From the NCBI GenBank assembly GCA_964475165.1, contig CAYYVN010000003.1:1-64000 (forward strand): a DNA stretch of 64,000 nt. Reading direction: 5' to 3'. Positions 18,709-27,827 of this stretch are shown here, piece by piece. Below the pieces are notes generated by a model. It did not search any database, was not told the DNA's origin, and saw only the letters and a list, made by a program, of their open reading frames with translations. Every line of letters starts with the position of its first letter. Position 1 is the stretch's first letter. The stretch is from CAYUHK01 sp964475165. GTDB taxonomy: Bacteria > Verrucomicrobiota > Kiritimatiellia > JAAZAB01. A program made the position numbers and the translations under genes.

Positions 18709-19854
18709 ATGCAGAACCCCATCGTCTACACCTTAGTAGATCGGGCCGAGGCCCTGCCAGCCGCGCTGGCCGACCTGGCCGCCAGCCCCTCGCTGGCGCT
18801 CGATATGGAAATGGAAAATTCCTATCATCATTATGGCCTGCATATTGCCCTCATCCAAATCTCCACTGCTCAACAAAAGCATTATATCTTTGATCCACTG
18901 GCCGCCATTGATATCCAGCCCTTGGGCGCGCTTTTAACCGGCCGCCGCAAGGAACTGATCCTCCACGATGCCGATTTTGACCTGCGCGCCTGCCACCAAA
19001 TATACCGCTGGAAACTGAAGCGCCTCTTCGATACCAAGCTGGCCGCCCAGCTTTGTGGCTACCGCCGCTTCGGGCTGGGCCATCTGCTGCGCGATTTATT
19101 GCGCATTCAAGTTGATAAAAAGTTCCAGACCTTCGATTGGATGCAGCGGCCCCTGCCACCCGCCGCCCTCGATTACGCCGCGCGCGATACCGCCTCGCTG
19201 CACGCCCTGCAAACCATTTTAACCGAACGCCTAGTGGCCTTGGGGCGCTGGACCTGGGCCCAGGAAGAGTTCCAGCGCCTGGAACGCTATCCGCCCCGGG
19301 AAACACCCGTCGCCGCCCACTTGCGTATCAAGCGCAGCTCCCTCTTGACGCCCCGGCAACTGGCCGTGCTGCATGCTCTAACCATCTTTCGCGATCAGAT
19401 GGCGCGCAACATCAATCGTCCTGTGCACTATGTTATTCAGGATGCGCTGCTCGTGCAGCTGGCCGTGCAGCCCCCCGCTAATGCCAAGGCCTTACGCGCT
19501 ATGCGGGGCATGCACCCGCTCATCTATCGGGCCGCCAACACCCGTCAGCTGCTGGAAGCCCTGGCCCAAGGCCAAGCCGCCCCGGAGGAAATCCATCCCC
19601 AACGCCGCCAACGCCCGCCCTCCCAAGCCGGTTATGCCCAACGGCTTAAGGCCCTGCAGGAATGGCGGCGCGCGCGCGCCAAACCCTTGGATCTCGAGCC
19701 CTTCCTCATCTGGCCCAATGATGCGCTGCAATGGTGTGCGCGCCATCCCCAAGAGCCCCTGCCGGCTGATGTCGCCTCCCAGATCCGCGCCTGGCAACAG
19801 GAAATGTTTGGGGATGATTTTCAGCGCCAGTGCACCAAGCCGCCCCAGCCCTAG
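18709..19854 (+). CDS. rnd: Ribonuclease D (3'-5' exonuclease with HRDC domain)
   Basis: This 381-residue DEDDy exonuclease trims tRNA and other RNA 3' ends. Exo motifs are ALDMEME (Exo I), LHDADFDLRAC (Exo II) and DYAARDTASLHAL (Exo III). An HRDC domain follows near residues 210-290. The start at 18709 was chosen because GGAGATGA, a near-perfect anti-SD match, lies 8 nt upstream. ATG 18697 sits inside that motif. The gene ends in an intrinsic terminator that begins at its stop codon. A possible extended -10 (TGCTAGCCT, 18602-18610) lies upstream. Confidence 0.93.
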   Translation: MQNPIVYTLVDRAEALPAALADLAASPSLALDMEMENSYHHYGLHIALIQISTAQQKHYIFDPLAAIDIQPLGALLTGRRKELILHDADFDLRACHQIYRWKLKRLFDTKLAAQLCGYRRFGLGHLLRDLLRIQVDKKFQTFDWMQRPLPPAALDYAARDTASLHALQTILTERLVALGRWTWAQEEFQRLERYPPRETPVAAHLRIKRSSLLTPRQLAVLHALTIFRDQMARNINRPVHYVIQDALLVQLAVQPPANAKALRAMRGMHPLIYRAANTRQLLEALAQGQAAPEEIHPQRRQRPPSQAGYAQRLKALQEWRRARAKPLDLEPFLIWPNDALQWCARHPQEPLPADVASQIRAWQQEMFGDDFQRQCTKPPQP

Positions 19855-19876
19855 CCCCAGCGCGGGGCTTGCTTTT
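19853..19876 (+). terminator. Intrinsic terminator of RNase D gene
   Basis: A perfect AGCCCC/GGGGCT stem with AGCGC loop is followed by TGCTTTT. The stem begins in the stop codon of the gene. Confidence 0.65.
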
Positions 19877-19961
19877 AGACGCGCCTTAGATTAGCATGCC
19901 GGAATCGACACGACTTTGATGAAACAGTTGGCCCTCGCCTTCAAAGAAAGGAAGCTAGCCC

Positions 19962-20165
19962 ATGGGTTCAGGTTGCGCAAAAGATGAACTCACTCGCCAA
20001 GCCAAAAAAATCAGGGAACGCCGGCGGCGTGTGAAAAAACAGAAGAAACGGCTGCTCGCCCTGGGTATCCCCGAAACGGAAATGACCCGCATGGATACCA
20101 AAACCATCCGCGCCTGGCTGGCCCGGCCGGAAAGAACCAAAAGGTTGTGGGCCGCCAAGAAATAA
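19962..20165 (+). CDS. Small basic protein upstream of tatC
   Basis: This 67-residue, very basic protein is rich in Lys/Arg (RERRRRVKKQKKR) with a C-terminal segment MDTKTIRAWLARPERTKRL. There is no TM segment or signal peptide. An AAAGGAAG Shine-Dalgarno lies 9 nt before the ATG, which supports real translation. Its 3' end overlaps the predicted tatC start by 19 bp, implying coupling. I do not recognise the family. The charge suggests RNA or ribosome binding, but this is only a guess. Confidence 0.7.
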   Translation: MGSGCAKDELTRQAKKIRERRRRVKKQKKRLLALGIPETEMTRMDTKTIRAWLARPERTKRLWAAKK

Positions 20166-20911
20166 CCAGCGTGGAACTGCCCGCCACCGATACGCCCAAG
20201 CCCTTCCTGGAACACCTGGAAGAATTGCGCCGTACCCTGCTCGGCTCGCTGCTGGCCCTGGCCCTGGGTATGCTGGTGGCCGCACCGCTGGCGCCGGCTC
20301 TTTTGAAAATACTCCGCGCACCGCTCGCCAGCGTCACCGATCACCCCGAACAGTTTCTACAGTCGTTGGAAATCACCGGCGGTTTCGCGGTGGCCCTGCA
20401 AATCATTTTCTGGTGCGGACTATTATTGAGCGCGCCGGTGATCCTGCTGCTGATCGGGCGTTTCGTCTTTCCGGGTCTCAAACGGCGCGAAAGGAAAGCC
20501 CTGCGCCTGGCCTTGATCGGCGCGGGCGTGCTTTTCATCCTGGGCGCCGGATTGGGCTACAGCATCGTGCTGCCGGTGGCCCTGCGCGTTATGCTGGGCC
20601 TGCATACCTGGATGGGCATTCAGGCCTGGTGGACCATCACCAGCTATGTGGCCTTTGCCGTCCAACTCCTGATCGCCTTTGGCCTGGCTTTCGAATTGCC
20701 GATGGCCTTGATGGTGCTGGGTTATTTGGGCCTGGTCTCCTCGACTATGCTGCGCGCCAAGCGACCGCATGCCATCATTATCCTGCTCATCCTGGCGATG
20801 ATCCTGACGCCAGGGCCCGATGTGCTCTCGCAAATTATTCTGGCCATTCCTCTGATCCTGCTCTACGAGCTGTGCATCCTGATCATTCGCCTCTTTGAAT
20901 TGCGCCGCTAA
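20147..20911 (+). CDS. tatC: Sec-independent (Tat) translocase subunit TatC
   Basis: This 254-residue, six-TM component of the twin-arginine translocase binds Tat signal peptides. The conserved N-terminal FLEHLEELRR (near residues 20-29) is present, as is the late TPGPDVLSQIILAIPLILLYE. Two starts are possible: GTG 20147, overlapping the small basic gene, or GTG 20171, 5 bp after that gene's stop and yielding an N-terminus more typical in length. No tatA/tatB is in the window. The radical SAM protein at 1-2 kb carries a candidate Tat signal. Confidence 0.93.
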   Translation: MGRQEITSVELPATDTPKPFLEHLEELRRTLLGSLLALALGMLVAAPLAPALLKILRAPLASVTDHPEQFLQSLEITGGFAVALQIIFWCGLLLSAPVILLLIGRFVFPGLKRRERKALRLALIGAGVLFILGAGLGYSIVLPVALRVMLGLHTWMGIQAWWTITSYVAFAVQLLIAFGLAFELPMALMVLGYLGLVSSTMLRAKRPHAIIILLILAMILTPGPDVLSQIILAIPLILLYELCILIIRLFELRR

Positions 20912-20965
20912 GCTAATGCCGCCAGTGCAAACCACTTGGCCTGCCATGCCAGCGCGGGAGCGAGA

Positions 20966-22684
20966 TCAGGAGCCTGGCTGGGCGGGACGGGCCTCCTGTT
21001 TGGACCAGGAATCCTTGAGGGGCACGATGCGATTGAAAACCGGTCGGCCCGGCGCGGCATCCTCGCTATCCACGCAGAAATAACCCAGGCGCTCAAATTG
21101 ATAACGGGCGCCCGGCTGTGCCTGCGCCAGGCTCGGCTCCAGATAGGCCTTAACCACTCGCAAGGATTGCGGGTTGAGATATTGCAGAAAAGTATCGTCC
21201 GGAGCCGTAGCCGGGTTGGGATGCAGAAAAAGCCTGTCGTAGAGGCGCACTTCCGCCGCCGCCGCCTGGGCCGCGGCCACCCAATGAATGGTGCCGCGCA
21301 CCTTGCGGCCATCCGGCGTGACCCCGCCCCGTGAAGCCGGATCATAGGTGCAACGCAGCTCAACGATCTCCCCGGCGGCATCCTTGACCACCTCCGTGCA
21401 GGTGATGTAGCAGGCGTAACGCAGGCGCACTTCGCGACCGGGCGCCAGCCTAAAAAACTTTTTGGCGGGCTCTTCCTGAAAATCGCTGCGTTCAATATAA
21501 ATGACCCGCCCGAAGGGCAGCTGGCGCACGCCCTGCGCTGGATTCTCCGGATTATTGAGCGCTTCGAAATACTCCTCCTGTTCGGCCGGATAATTCTCGA
21601 TAACCACCCGTAAGGGATCCAGCACCGCCAGGGCGCGCGGCGCGCTTTGATTGAGATCATCGCGCAAACAATGCTCCAGCAAGGCCACCTCCGTCAGGCT
21701 GTTGAACTTGGTGACCCCGATGCGCTGGCAAAAATTGCGAATGGCAGCCGGCGTATAGCCGCGGCGGCGCAGTCCGGAGAGCGTGGGCAGGCGGGGATCA
21801 TCCCAGCCGCTCACATGCGCTCCGGTCACCAGCACCTGCAGCTTGCGTTTGCTCATGATGGTATAGGAGAGATTCAAGCGCGCGAACTCGATCTGCTGCG
21901 GATGATAAACCTGCAAGGCATCCAAAAACCAATCGTAGAGCGGGCGATGCACCTCGAACTCCAGGGTGCAGATGGAATGGGTGATTTTCTCGATGGAATC
22001 GGATACACAATGCGCGAAATCGTACATCGGATAAATACACCAGCGCGTGAGCGTGCGATGATGCGCCACATGCTTGATGCGATAAATCACCGGATCGCGC
22101 AGGTGCAGGTTGGGCGAGGCCATATCAATCTTGGCCCGTAAGACATAGCGCCCTTCGGGGAATTCGCCGGCGCGCATCCGTGCGAAAAGATCCAGATTCT
22201 CCGCCAGCGGACGCTCGCGCCAGGGACTCGCGCGGCCGGGCCGGGTGGGCACGCCGCGATATTCGCGGAAAGCCTCCGCGTCCAGCTCGCAGACATAAGC
22301 CTGGCCCTGCCGGATGAGCTGCACCGCCAAGTCATAAAGCTGTTCATAATAATCCGAAGCATAATAAAGATGCGCCCCCCAATCAAAGCCCAGCCAGCGA
22401 ATATCACGCTGGATAGACTCCACATATTCCACCTCCTCCGTGCTGGGGTTGGTGTCGTCGAAACGCAAATGGCAGGTGCCGGCATAGTGGGCCGCCAGAC
22501 CAAAATTGAGGCAAATGGACTTGGCATGCCCGATATGCAGATAGCCGTTGGGCTCGGGCGGAAAACGAGTAATGATCTCTCTCCCCTTGCGGCCGCTGCG
22601 GCGTTCGTCTTCGATCAGACGCTGGATGAAATTGCTATCGGGACTTTCCCCTGCTTTTTTCTGGTTGGATGGATCGGTTTGCAT
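20966..22684 (-). CDS. glnS: Glutaminyl-tRNA synthetase
   Basis: This 572-residue class I synthetase charges tRNA-Gln directly. It has a HIGH motif in PPEPNGYLHIGHAKS near residue 46 and KMSKS-equivalent TIMSKRKL near residue 278. GlnRS-specific features include RFDDTNPSTEEVEYVESI and the C-terminal anticodon-binding beta barrels (RVIYIERSDFQEEPAKKFFRL). It lies 26 bp downstream of gltX on the same strand, so both synthetases are probably cotranscribed. Its presence implies the gltX product need not be non-discriminating. Confidence 0.96.
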   Translation of the reverse strand: MQTDPSNQKKAGESPDSNFIQRLIEDERRSGRKGREIITRFPPEPNGYLHIGHAKSICLNFGLAAHYAGTCHLRFDDTNPSTEEVEYVESIQRDIRWLGFDWGAHLYYASDYYEQLYDLAVQLIRQGQAYVCELDAEAFREYRGVPTRPGRASPWRERPLAENLDLFARMRAGEFPEGRYVLRAKIDMASPNLHLRDPVIYRIKHVAHHRTLTRWCIYPMYDFAHCVSDSIEKITHSICTLEFEVHRPLYDWFLDALQVYHPQQIEFARLNLSYTIMSKRKLQVLVTGAHVSGWDDPRLPTLSGLRRRGYTPAAIRNFCQRIGVTKFNSLTEVALLEHCLRDDLNQSAPRALAVLDPLRVVIENYPAEQEEYFEALNNPENPAQGVRQLPFGRVIYIERSDFQEEPAKKFFRLAPGREVRLRYACYITCTEVVKDAAGEIVELRCTYDPASRGGVTPDGRKVRGTIHWVAAAQAAAAEVRLYDRLFLHPNPATAPDDTFLQYLNPQSLRVVKAYLEPSLAQAQPGARYQFERLGYFCVDSEDAAPGRPVFNRIVPLKDSWSKQEARPAQPGS

Positions 22685-22710
22685 AAAAACTCGTGGCGCC
22701 TGAGCGCGGC

Positions 22711-24240
22711 TTATTCCGGCAGCGGCGCGGCCGCTGAGGGCGACTGATAAGCAGCCTTGTATCGGTTGGTCAATTGTTTGAGCTCCGCCCCGCGCAAGGT
22801 CACCCCTTGCGCCGCCAGGCTCTCGAGCGCATATTGCAGCCGGCGCAGTGCCATATCCTTGCCCAGAATGGCGATGCTCTCAAACAGCGGCAGGGAAACG
22901 GTCGCTCCCGTAATGGCCACAAAAAATGGCCGGAGCAGCACTTTGAGCTTGAGTTGCTCTTTTTCGGCCAGGCGCGCAAAAATCAACTTGATGGTTTCCG
23001 GTGTCCAGGCGGTTGTTTTTTCCATCTCCCATTGAGCGATCTTAAAAAGCTGTGCGGCCTGAGGCGCAGCGATCTCAGCGCTGCTGAGCAAGTCCGGAGC
23101 GTAGCTGAGTTTATCGGCGAAGAAATGCGCCGCCAGCGGCAGCAGCTCGGCCAGCATATTGATCCGCGGCTGGGCCAAGGGCAGAATGCTCTGCCACAGC
23201 GTTGCATTCAGTTTCCATTGCGTCACGCGCTCCAAGAGGGCGCTGGTATCCAGGCGCCGTAAATATTGGCCGTTGAAATTAGCCAGTTTGGGTAGATCAA
23301 AAACCGGACCGCCCAAGCTCACGCGGTCCAGGCTGAAATTGGCTACGAGATCATCCCGACTGAAAATCTCCCGGCCGTCCGGCAGGCTATAAGCCATCAA
23401 CCCCAGATAATTCAGCAGGGCTTCCGGCAGGTAGCCGGCGTCGCGGTAGTAGAGGATGCCGGTGGGGTTTTTGCGCTTGGAAAGCTTGGATTTATCGGGA
23501 TTGCGCAAGAGCGGCAAATGCGCGAATAGCGGGGGAGTCCATCCGAAATATTCATAGAGCAGAATATGTTTAGGCGTGGAGCTGATCCATTCCTCGCCGC
23601 GGATAACATGGGTTACCCCCATCAGATGATCATCCACTACATTGGCCAGATGATAGGTGGGGCAGCCATCCGATTTCAAAAGCACCTGCGGATCCACATT
23701 TTCCCAGGCGATCTTGATCTCACCCCGAATACTATCCTGGAAGCAGCACTCGCCGCCGCGTGGGATCCGCATCCGAATCACATGCGGCTCGCTGGCCATG
23801 CGCTGCCTGGCCGTGGCCGGCGGAATGGATTCGCAATGGCCATCATAACCGGGATTGGTCTTGGCTTGCACTTGCGCCGCGCGCAGCTCGGCTAGGCGCG
23901 CCGGCGAGCAGAAGCAGGGATAAGCATGCCCGCGCTCGAGCAGCTGCTGGGTATGAGCCCGATAAAGCTCGGTGCGCTCGCTCTGCCGGTAAGGGCCGGA
24001 AGGCCCACCCACATCCGGCCCTTCATCCCAATCCAGTTGCAGCCAGCGCAGGGCTTCCAGGATGGCCTGCTCGAATTCGGGGGCGCAACGCGCGCGATCC
24101 GTGTCTTCGATCCGCAGGATGAAGCGGCCGCCATGACGCCTGGCAAAGGCATAATTAAATAGCGCGATGTAAGCCGTGCCGATATGCGGCGCCCCGGTGG
24201 GCGATGGCGCAATGCGCGTGCAAATGGGTTTGGTTGCCAT
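22711..24240 (-). CDS. gltX: Glutamyl-tRNA synthetase
   Basis: This 509-residue class I synthetase has APSPTGAPHIGTAY (HIGH) near residue 10 and DKSKLSKRKNPTG (KMSKS) near residue 250. The start was placed at 24240 rather than 120 nt upstream. The conserved N-terminus begins there, a GAAGGAAAG Shine-Dalgarno sits about 10 nt before it, and a strong promoter lies at 24278-24306 inside the longer frame. It heads a gltX-glnS operon. Confidence 0.96.
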   Translation of the reverse strand: MATKPICTRIAPSPTGAPHIGTAYIALFNYAFARRHGGRFILRIEDTDRARCAPEFEQAILEALRWLQLDWDEGPDVGGPSGPYRQSERTELYRAHTQQLLERGHAYPCFCSPARLAELRAAQVQAKTNPGYDGHCESIPPATARQRMASEPHVIRMRIPRGGECCFQDSIRGEIKIAWENVDPQVLLKSDGCPTYHLANVVDDHLMGVTHVIRGEEWISSTPKHILLYEYFGWTPPLFAHLPLLRNPDKSKLSKRKNPTGILYYRDAGYLPEALLNYLGLMAYSLPDGREIFSRDDLVANFSLDRVSLGGPVFDLPKLANFNGQYLRRLDTSALLERVTQWKLNATLWQSILPLAQPRINMLAELLPLAAHFFADKLSYAPDLLSSAEIAAPQAAQLFKIAQWEMEKTTAWTPETIKLIFARLAEKEQLKLKVLLRPFFVAITGATVSLPLFESIAILGKDMALRRLQYALESLAAQGVTLRGAELKQLTNRYKAAYQSPSAAAPLPE

Positions 24241-24277
24241 GAAAACACTCTTTCCTTCGCTTCTGAAAGCCAGCCCT

Positions 24278-24306
24278 AAGATATAAGTTCCCGAGCGGAA
24301 AGGCAA
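24278..24306 (-). promoter_or_regulatory. Promoter of gltX-glnS
   Basis: On the minus strand TTGCCT (24306-24301), a 17-nt spacer and TATCTT (24283-24278) precede gltX, leaving a leader of about 30 nt with a normal Shine-Dalgarno. Confidence 0.6.
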
Positions 24307-24356
24307 GATGAACGGCCAGCGGTCTGGGCTGCTCCCCGGCCCGTGACTGGCGCGCC

Positions 24357-26660
24357 TCAACGATAACTGGGCACCCGGCCCGACTCGACCTTAGACCACT
24401 CCCCCGTCAGGCCCTCGTAAAGGGCGCGCACCCGGTAATGATAGGTCTGACCGGCCGGCAGACAACGACTCCATTTACCAAAGACATTCGTCTTGGCCCC
24501 GATATGATTGAACCACGGCCAGCGATACTCCCGCCGCGCCCGTAAATCCCGCCAATGCTGACCATCCTCGCTGACCTGGATATGATAGGCCATAAATCCC
24601 TGCGGCCGACAGGGCGTCCAGCGCAAATGCATACCCGGCCCGGAAAACACCTGCGGCCTTACCAAAAGCAGTTCGGGCACCAAAGGTAAGGCCGCGCGCA
24701 CTGCCGCCGAGCGAATGGCATAAACCGCGATGCGATCCTCTTCCCAGATCTTAGCGAATAGCTCCGGCTGCGCCCGAATATAATCCAGCAATAGCGGCGG
24801 ATAATAGCGGCTTACCTCCAGGATATTGCCGGGCCAGTGGCCGGAGATCTGGCCGACGCGGCTGGGCGCGCCGTCGCGCTGATTGATGATCACCAGCCAG
24901 CTATCATCCAGTTCGTCCAGAATATCGCGGAAGACATAAACCGGCGTCAGGCGGCCTGGCGCCACATGCAAGCCGCGTTTGGGGCGCATGAATTTATCCG
25001 TTAAGACCCGGTGCGGCGTGAGGCCCCTCACCACATAAAGGGTGACCGGATCGGAAAGGAGCTGGCAGCGCGGCAAGGTTTGCAAGTAGGCGGTGAGATC
25101 TGCCCAGAGCGCCTCGGAATTGCGCGCGGCTACCGGAGCGAGCGTCGGCCAGCGGCTATGCCCGGTCCCCAGGCCAGGATGGAGCAAGGCGACCAGGCCG
25201 ATCAGAAATATCCCGCCGCCCAGCCGCCGCCGCCAGCTGTGACTGATGGCACCGGCTTTGAACGGCTGGAACACATAGCGCAGGGCCTCTCCGCTCAAGG
25301 CCGCGGCCACATAGGCCAATGGAATGATATAAGCAAAACGGTATAACAGCAGGGGCGCCGTGGCTTGATAGCGCAGGAACATATCCACCAAGAAAGGATT
25401 GAAAACCGTTAGTAACGGGATCAGCATGCCGCCCACAATAGCCGCACTGCCAAGAAATAGCGGGAGACGCCACAGAAAGGCCAGATAGATGAAGACCCCC
25501 CAGAGGGTGAACGCCTGAAAAAACTGACCGGCGGGATGCAAGATGAACGCATCGGAAAAAAACGGCAGCCAGCGGGTGACTGGCAGCAGCTCGGCACGGT
25601 TCAGATGCAGCGCCGGATACTGCCAGCGCATCCAGCAAAACACCCCCAGCCAAAGCAAGCCGAGCAGCAAACTGGGCAGTGTGCGCCGCCAGGCCACCCC
25701 CGCCCGCCAGCCAGGGCCGCGCCGCCAGGCCAATAGCGCCGCCGCCAGGCTCACGGCCATGACCAACATCCCGGCAAACATCGCCTCTTGAGTATGAATC
25801 ACGACCATGCTGCAGAAATAGAAAGGTAACACCCAGAGCCCGCGGGCGGCGCGTTGGGTCCCCTCCACAAAGACGATCCAAGCCGCGGCCGCCGCCAAAA
25901 AAACTCCATAATTCAGCAGCGCCGGCGCCAGAGTATAATAGCGCACATAACTGAAAACATTGACGCCCAGATGCGCCACACCCAATAAGGCTGCCAGGGC
26001 CGCCAGAGCGGTTTTGGTAAGGCGCGTATAGCGCCAGCGCCGGAATAGCACCAGGCCGAAACTGAACAAGGCCAATAGAAAAGTGACCGCATTGGCCAGT
26101 AAAATCATCTCCAAGGCCGCCGCTATGCTCGTGCCGCTCTGCTGACACAGCCAAGCCACGATAAAATACCAATGCAGCCCCTGATGGGATATAAAAACCA
26201 AAAAATTAGCATAGCCCGGAAAGCGACCCGTCTCCAGAATACGGCTCTGATCCTGCACGCGCCCCAAGTGCGCCCAGAAATCGGCGGGAATCTCCGTGTA
26301 GGGTCCAGCCCAAAACCAATACAGCCCAAAAAGCGCCAGTAAGCCCAGCGCCACCAGATAGGCGCCCGACCGCCGCCGCCAGCGCCCCAGATAACGCCCG
26401 CAGTCCCAACGCCCCCGCCGCCACTGCCAGGCCAGCTTGAGAAATGCCAGGATAATTAGACTCAACAACGCGACCCGCATCAGGCGCGTGAACCAGCAAA
26501 TCTCAGCCCCGTAAAACTCCAGCGGCAAGAGAATCAACAGCAATAATCCGTAGGAAAGAGCGAAGGAACTCAAATACCATTGGCGGTTAGGCCGGAAAAG
26601 ATAGGCTAATAACAGCCCCGGTAGGAAAAACCAGCAGATATGATTAAGCAGATACAACAT
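24357..26660 (-). CDS. Large polytopic membrane protein (GT-C-like) with C-terminal fibronectin-III-like region
   Basis: This 767-residue protein has a dozen or more hydrophobic helices over residues 1-510, followed by a soluble part of about 250 residues. The TM part resembles GT-C-type glycosyltransferases or DUF6541-like envelope proteins: an acidic loop (PYTEIPADFWAHLGR) after an early TM helix is reminiscent of their catalytic loop. The last 100 residues (FSGPGMHLRWTPCRPQGFMAY ... QTYHYRVRALYEGLTGEWSKV) look like a fibronectin type III module. It stands just before the polysaccharide locus, divergently oriented. Envelope glycan transfer is plausible but unproven. Confidence 0.75.
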   Translation of the reverse strand: MLYLLNHICWFFLPGLLLAYLFRPNRQWYLSSFALSYGLLLLILLPLEFYGAEICWFTRLMRVALLSLIILAFLKLAWQWRRGRWDCGRYLGRWRRRSGAYLVALGLLALFGLYWFWAGPYTEIPADFWAHLGRVQDQSRILETGRFPGYANFLVFISHQGLHWYFIVAWLCQQSGTSIAAALEMILLANAVTFLLALFSFGLVLFRRWRYTRLTKTALAALAALLGVAHLGVNVFSYVRYYTLAPALLNYGVFLAAAAAWIVFVEGTQRAARGLWVLPFYFCSMVVIHTQEAMFAGMLVMAVSLAAALLAWRRGPGWRAGVAWRRTLPSLLLGLLWLGVFCWMRWQYPALHLNRAELLPVTRWLPFFSDAFILHPAGQFFQAFTLWGVFIYLAFLWRLPLFLGSAAIVGGMLIPLLTVFNPFLVDMFLRYQATAPLLLYRFAYIIPLAYVAAALSGEALRYVFQPFKAGAISHSWRRRLGGGIFLIGLVALLHPGLGTGHSRWPTLAPVAARNSEALWADLTAYLQTLPRCQLLSDPVTLYVVRGLTPHRVLTDKFMRPKRGLHVAPGRLTPVYVFRDILDELDDSWLVIINQRDGAPSRVGQISGHWPGNILEVSRYYPPLLLDYIRAQPELFAKIWEEDRIAVYAIRSAAVRAALPLVPELLLVRPQVFSGPGMHLRWTPCRPQGFMAYHIQVSEDGQHWRDLRARREYRWPWFNHIGAKTNVFGKWSRCLPAGQTYHYRVRALYEGLTGEWSKVESGRVPSYR

Positions 26661-26687
26661 AGCCCGCTCGGCGCCCCTTCGACTAGC

Positions 26688-26716
26688 ATGCTAAAATATT
26701 CAGGCCATGAAGGCAA
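26688..26716 (-). promoter_or_regulatory. Promoter of the large polytopic membrane protein gene
   Basis: On the minus strand TTGCCT (26716-26711), a 17-nt spacer and TAGCAT (26693-26688) lie about 28 nt before the ATG. Confidence 0.5.
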
Positions 26717-26811
26717 CGCTACATATGGCCGCTTAACCGTCCGCTGCTTGGCGCCCTTGGCATCTTGGTGGGGTAATTTCCTCCGCCCGCCTGATCCTGC
26801 CCCGAATCCTC

Positions 26812-26841
26812 TTGACCCTGGCCGCGGCTAAAGCCTAGGCT
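26812..26841 (+). promoter_or_regulatory. Promoter of the epimerase/sugar transferase pair
   Basis: TTGACC (26812-26817), an 18-nt spacer and TAGGCT (26836-26841) lie about 40 nt before the epimerase ATG, which has AAAGGGG upstream. Confidence 0.45.
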
Positions 26842-26882
26842 GGATTGGATATTGATCATAGCAAAGGGGCCAGAGGATCAAC

Positions 26883-27827
26883 ATGAAAGTAATGGTCACG
26901 GGCGCGAATGGATTTGTTGGATCGCAGCTCTGCCCCCTGTTGGAAAGCGCTGGCCTGGAAGTGGTGCGGGTGGTGCGCCAGCCGGCAGCCGGCGCGATAG
27001 CCATCGGCTCCATTGATGGCCAGACTGATTGGACAGCTGCGATAGCTGGCGCCGAGGCCGTGATTCATCTGGCGGCCCGGGCGCATATCCTCAAAGAGAC
27101 TCAGGCGGACCCGCTGGCTGTTTTCCGGGCGGTCAACACGGCTGGTACGGCGAATCTGGCGCGCCAGGCCGCCCGAGCGGGAATCAAACGTTTCATCTTC
27201 ATCAGCTCAATCGGCGTGCATGGCCGCATCTCAGGGCCAACCCCCTTTTCCGTTCAGGACACGCTCCAGCCGCATGATGCCTATTCCATCTCCAAAAAAG
27301 AAGCGGAAGAAGAATTGCGGAAGATCGCCCAGGAAACCGGCCTGGAACTAGTGATCATTCGCCCGCCCTTGGTCTATGGACCGGGTGTTGGCGCCAACTT
27401 TCGGCGCCTGATCAAGCTGGCCGGTTCCGGCATCCCCCTACCCCTGGCGGCGATCAAGAACCGCCGCAGCCTGGTCTATGTGGGTAATTTAGGCCATCTA
27501 ATTCGCGTCTGCCTGGATCACCCGCGAGCAGCCGGACAAACCTTTCTGGTCTCCGACGATCAAGATGCATCCACCGCCGAGCTGCTGCATCTTTTAGCCG
27601 CCGTGCAGAACAAAAAGGCCAGGCTGTTCCCCTTTCCGGAAAGGCTCTTAGCCCTGGCCGGGCGCCTCACCGGGCGGGCTTATAAAATAGAGCGGCTCTG
27701 CGGCTCATTGCTGGTGGATATCGCGCACACCAAAACAACACTGGGCTGGCATCCGCCGGTCTCCCTGGAAGAAGGTCTCCGGCTCTCTTTCAGCGCCGCG
27801 GCGCCAGCCAGAGAGGCAATATGCTGA
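26883..27827 (+). CDS. NAD-dependent nucleotide-sugar epimerase/dehydratase (SDR)
   Basis: This 314-residue extended SDR protein has the Rossmann glycine motif VTGANGFVGS at residues 5-14, catalytic SSIGVHG and YSISKKEAE (YxxxK). It resembles the WbpV/WbjF group of O-antigen UDP-sugar 4-epimerases or 4-reductases, which typically sit directly upstream of an initiating sugar transferase, as here. The product sugar cannot be read. Its stop overlaps the next gene's ATG by 7 bp. It is on the opposite strand from most of the polysaccharide locus. Confidence 0.85.
   Translation: MKVMVTGANGFVGSQLCPLLESAGLEVVRVVRQPAAGAIAIGSIDGQTDWTAAIAGAEAVIHLAARAHILKETQADPLAVFRAVNTAGTANLARQAARAGIKRFIFISSIGVHGRISGPTPFSVQDTLQPHDAYSISKKEAEEELRKIAQETGLELVIIRPPLVYGPGVGANFRRLIKLAGSGIPLPLAAIKNRRSLVYVGNLGHLIRVCLDHPRAAGQTFLVSDDQDASTAELLHLLAAVQNKKARLFPFPERLLALAGRLTGRAYKIERLCGSLLVDIAHTKTTLGWHPPVSLEEGLRLSFSAAAPAREAIC

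Noticed and set aside
25156..26172. Minus-strand open frame of 338 codons in another frame of the polytopic protein gene
   Set aside because: The 24357-26660 frame shows regular TM helices and a good promoter. This one is Gly/Arg/Ala-rich without recognisable structure.
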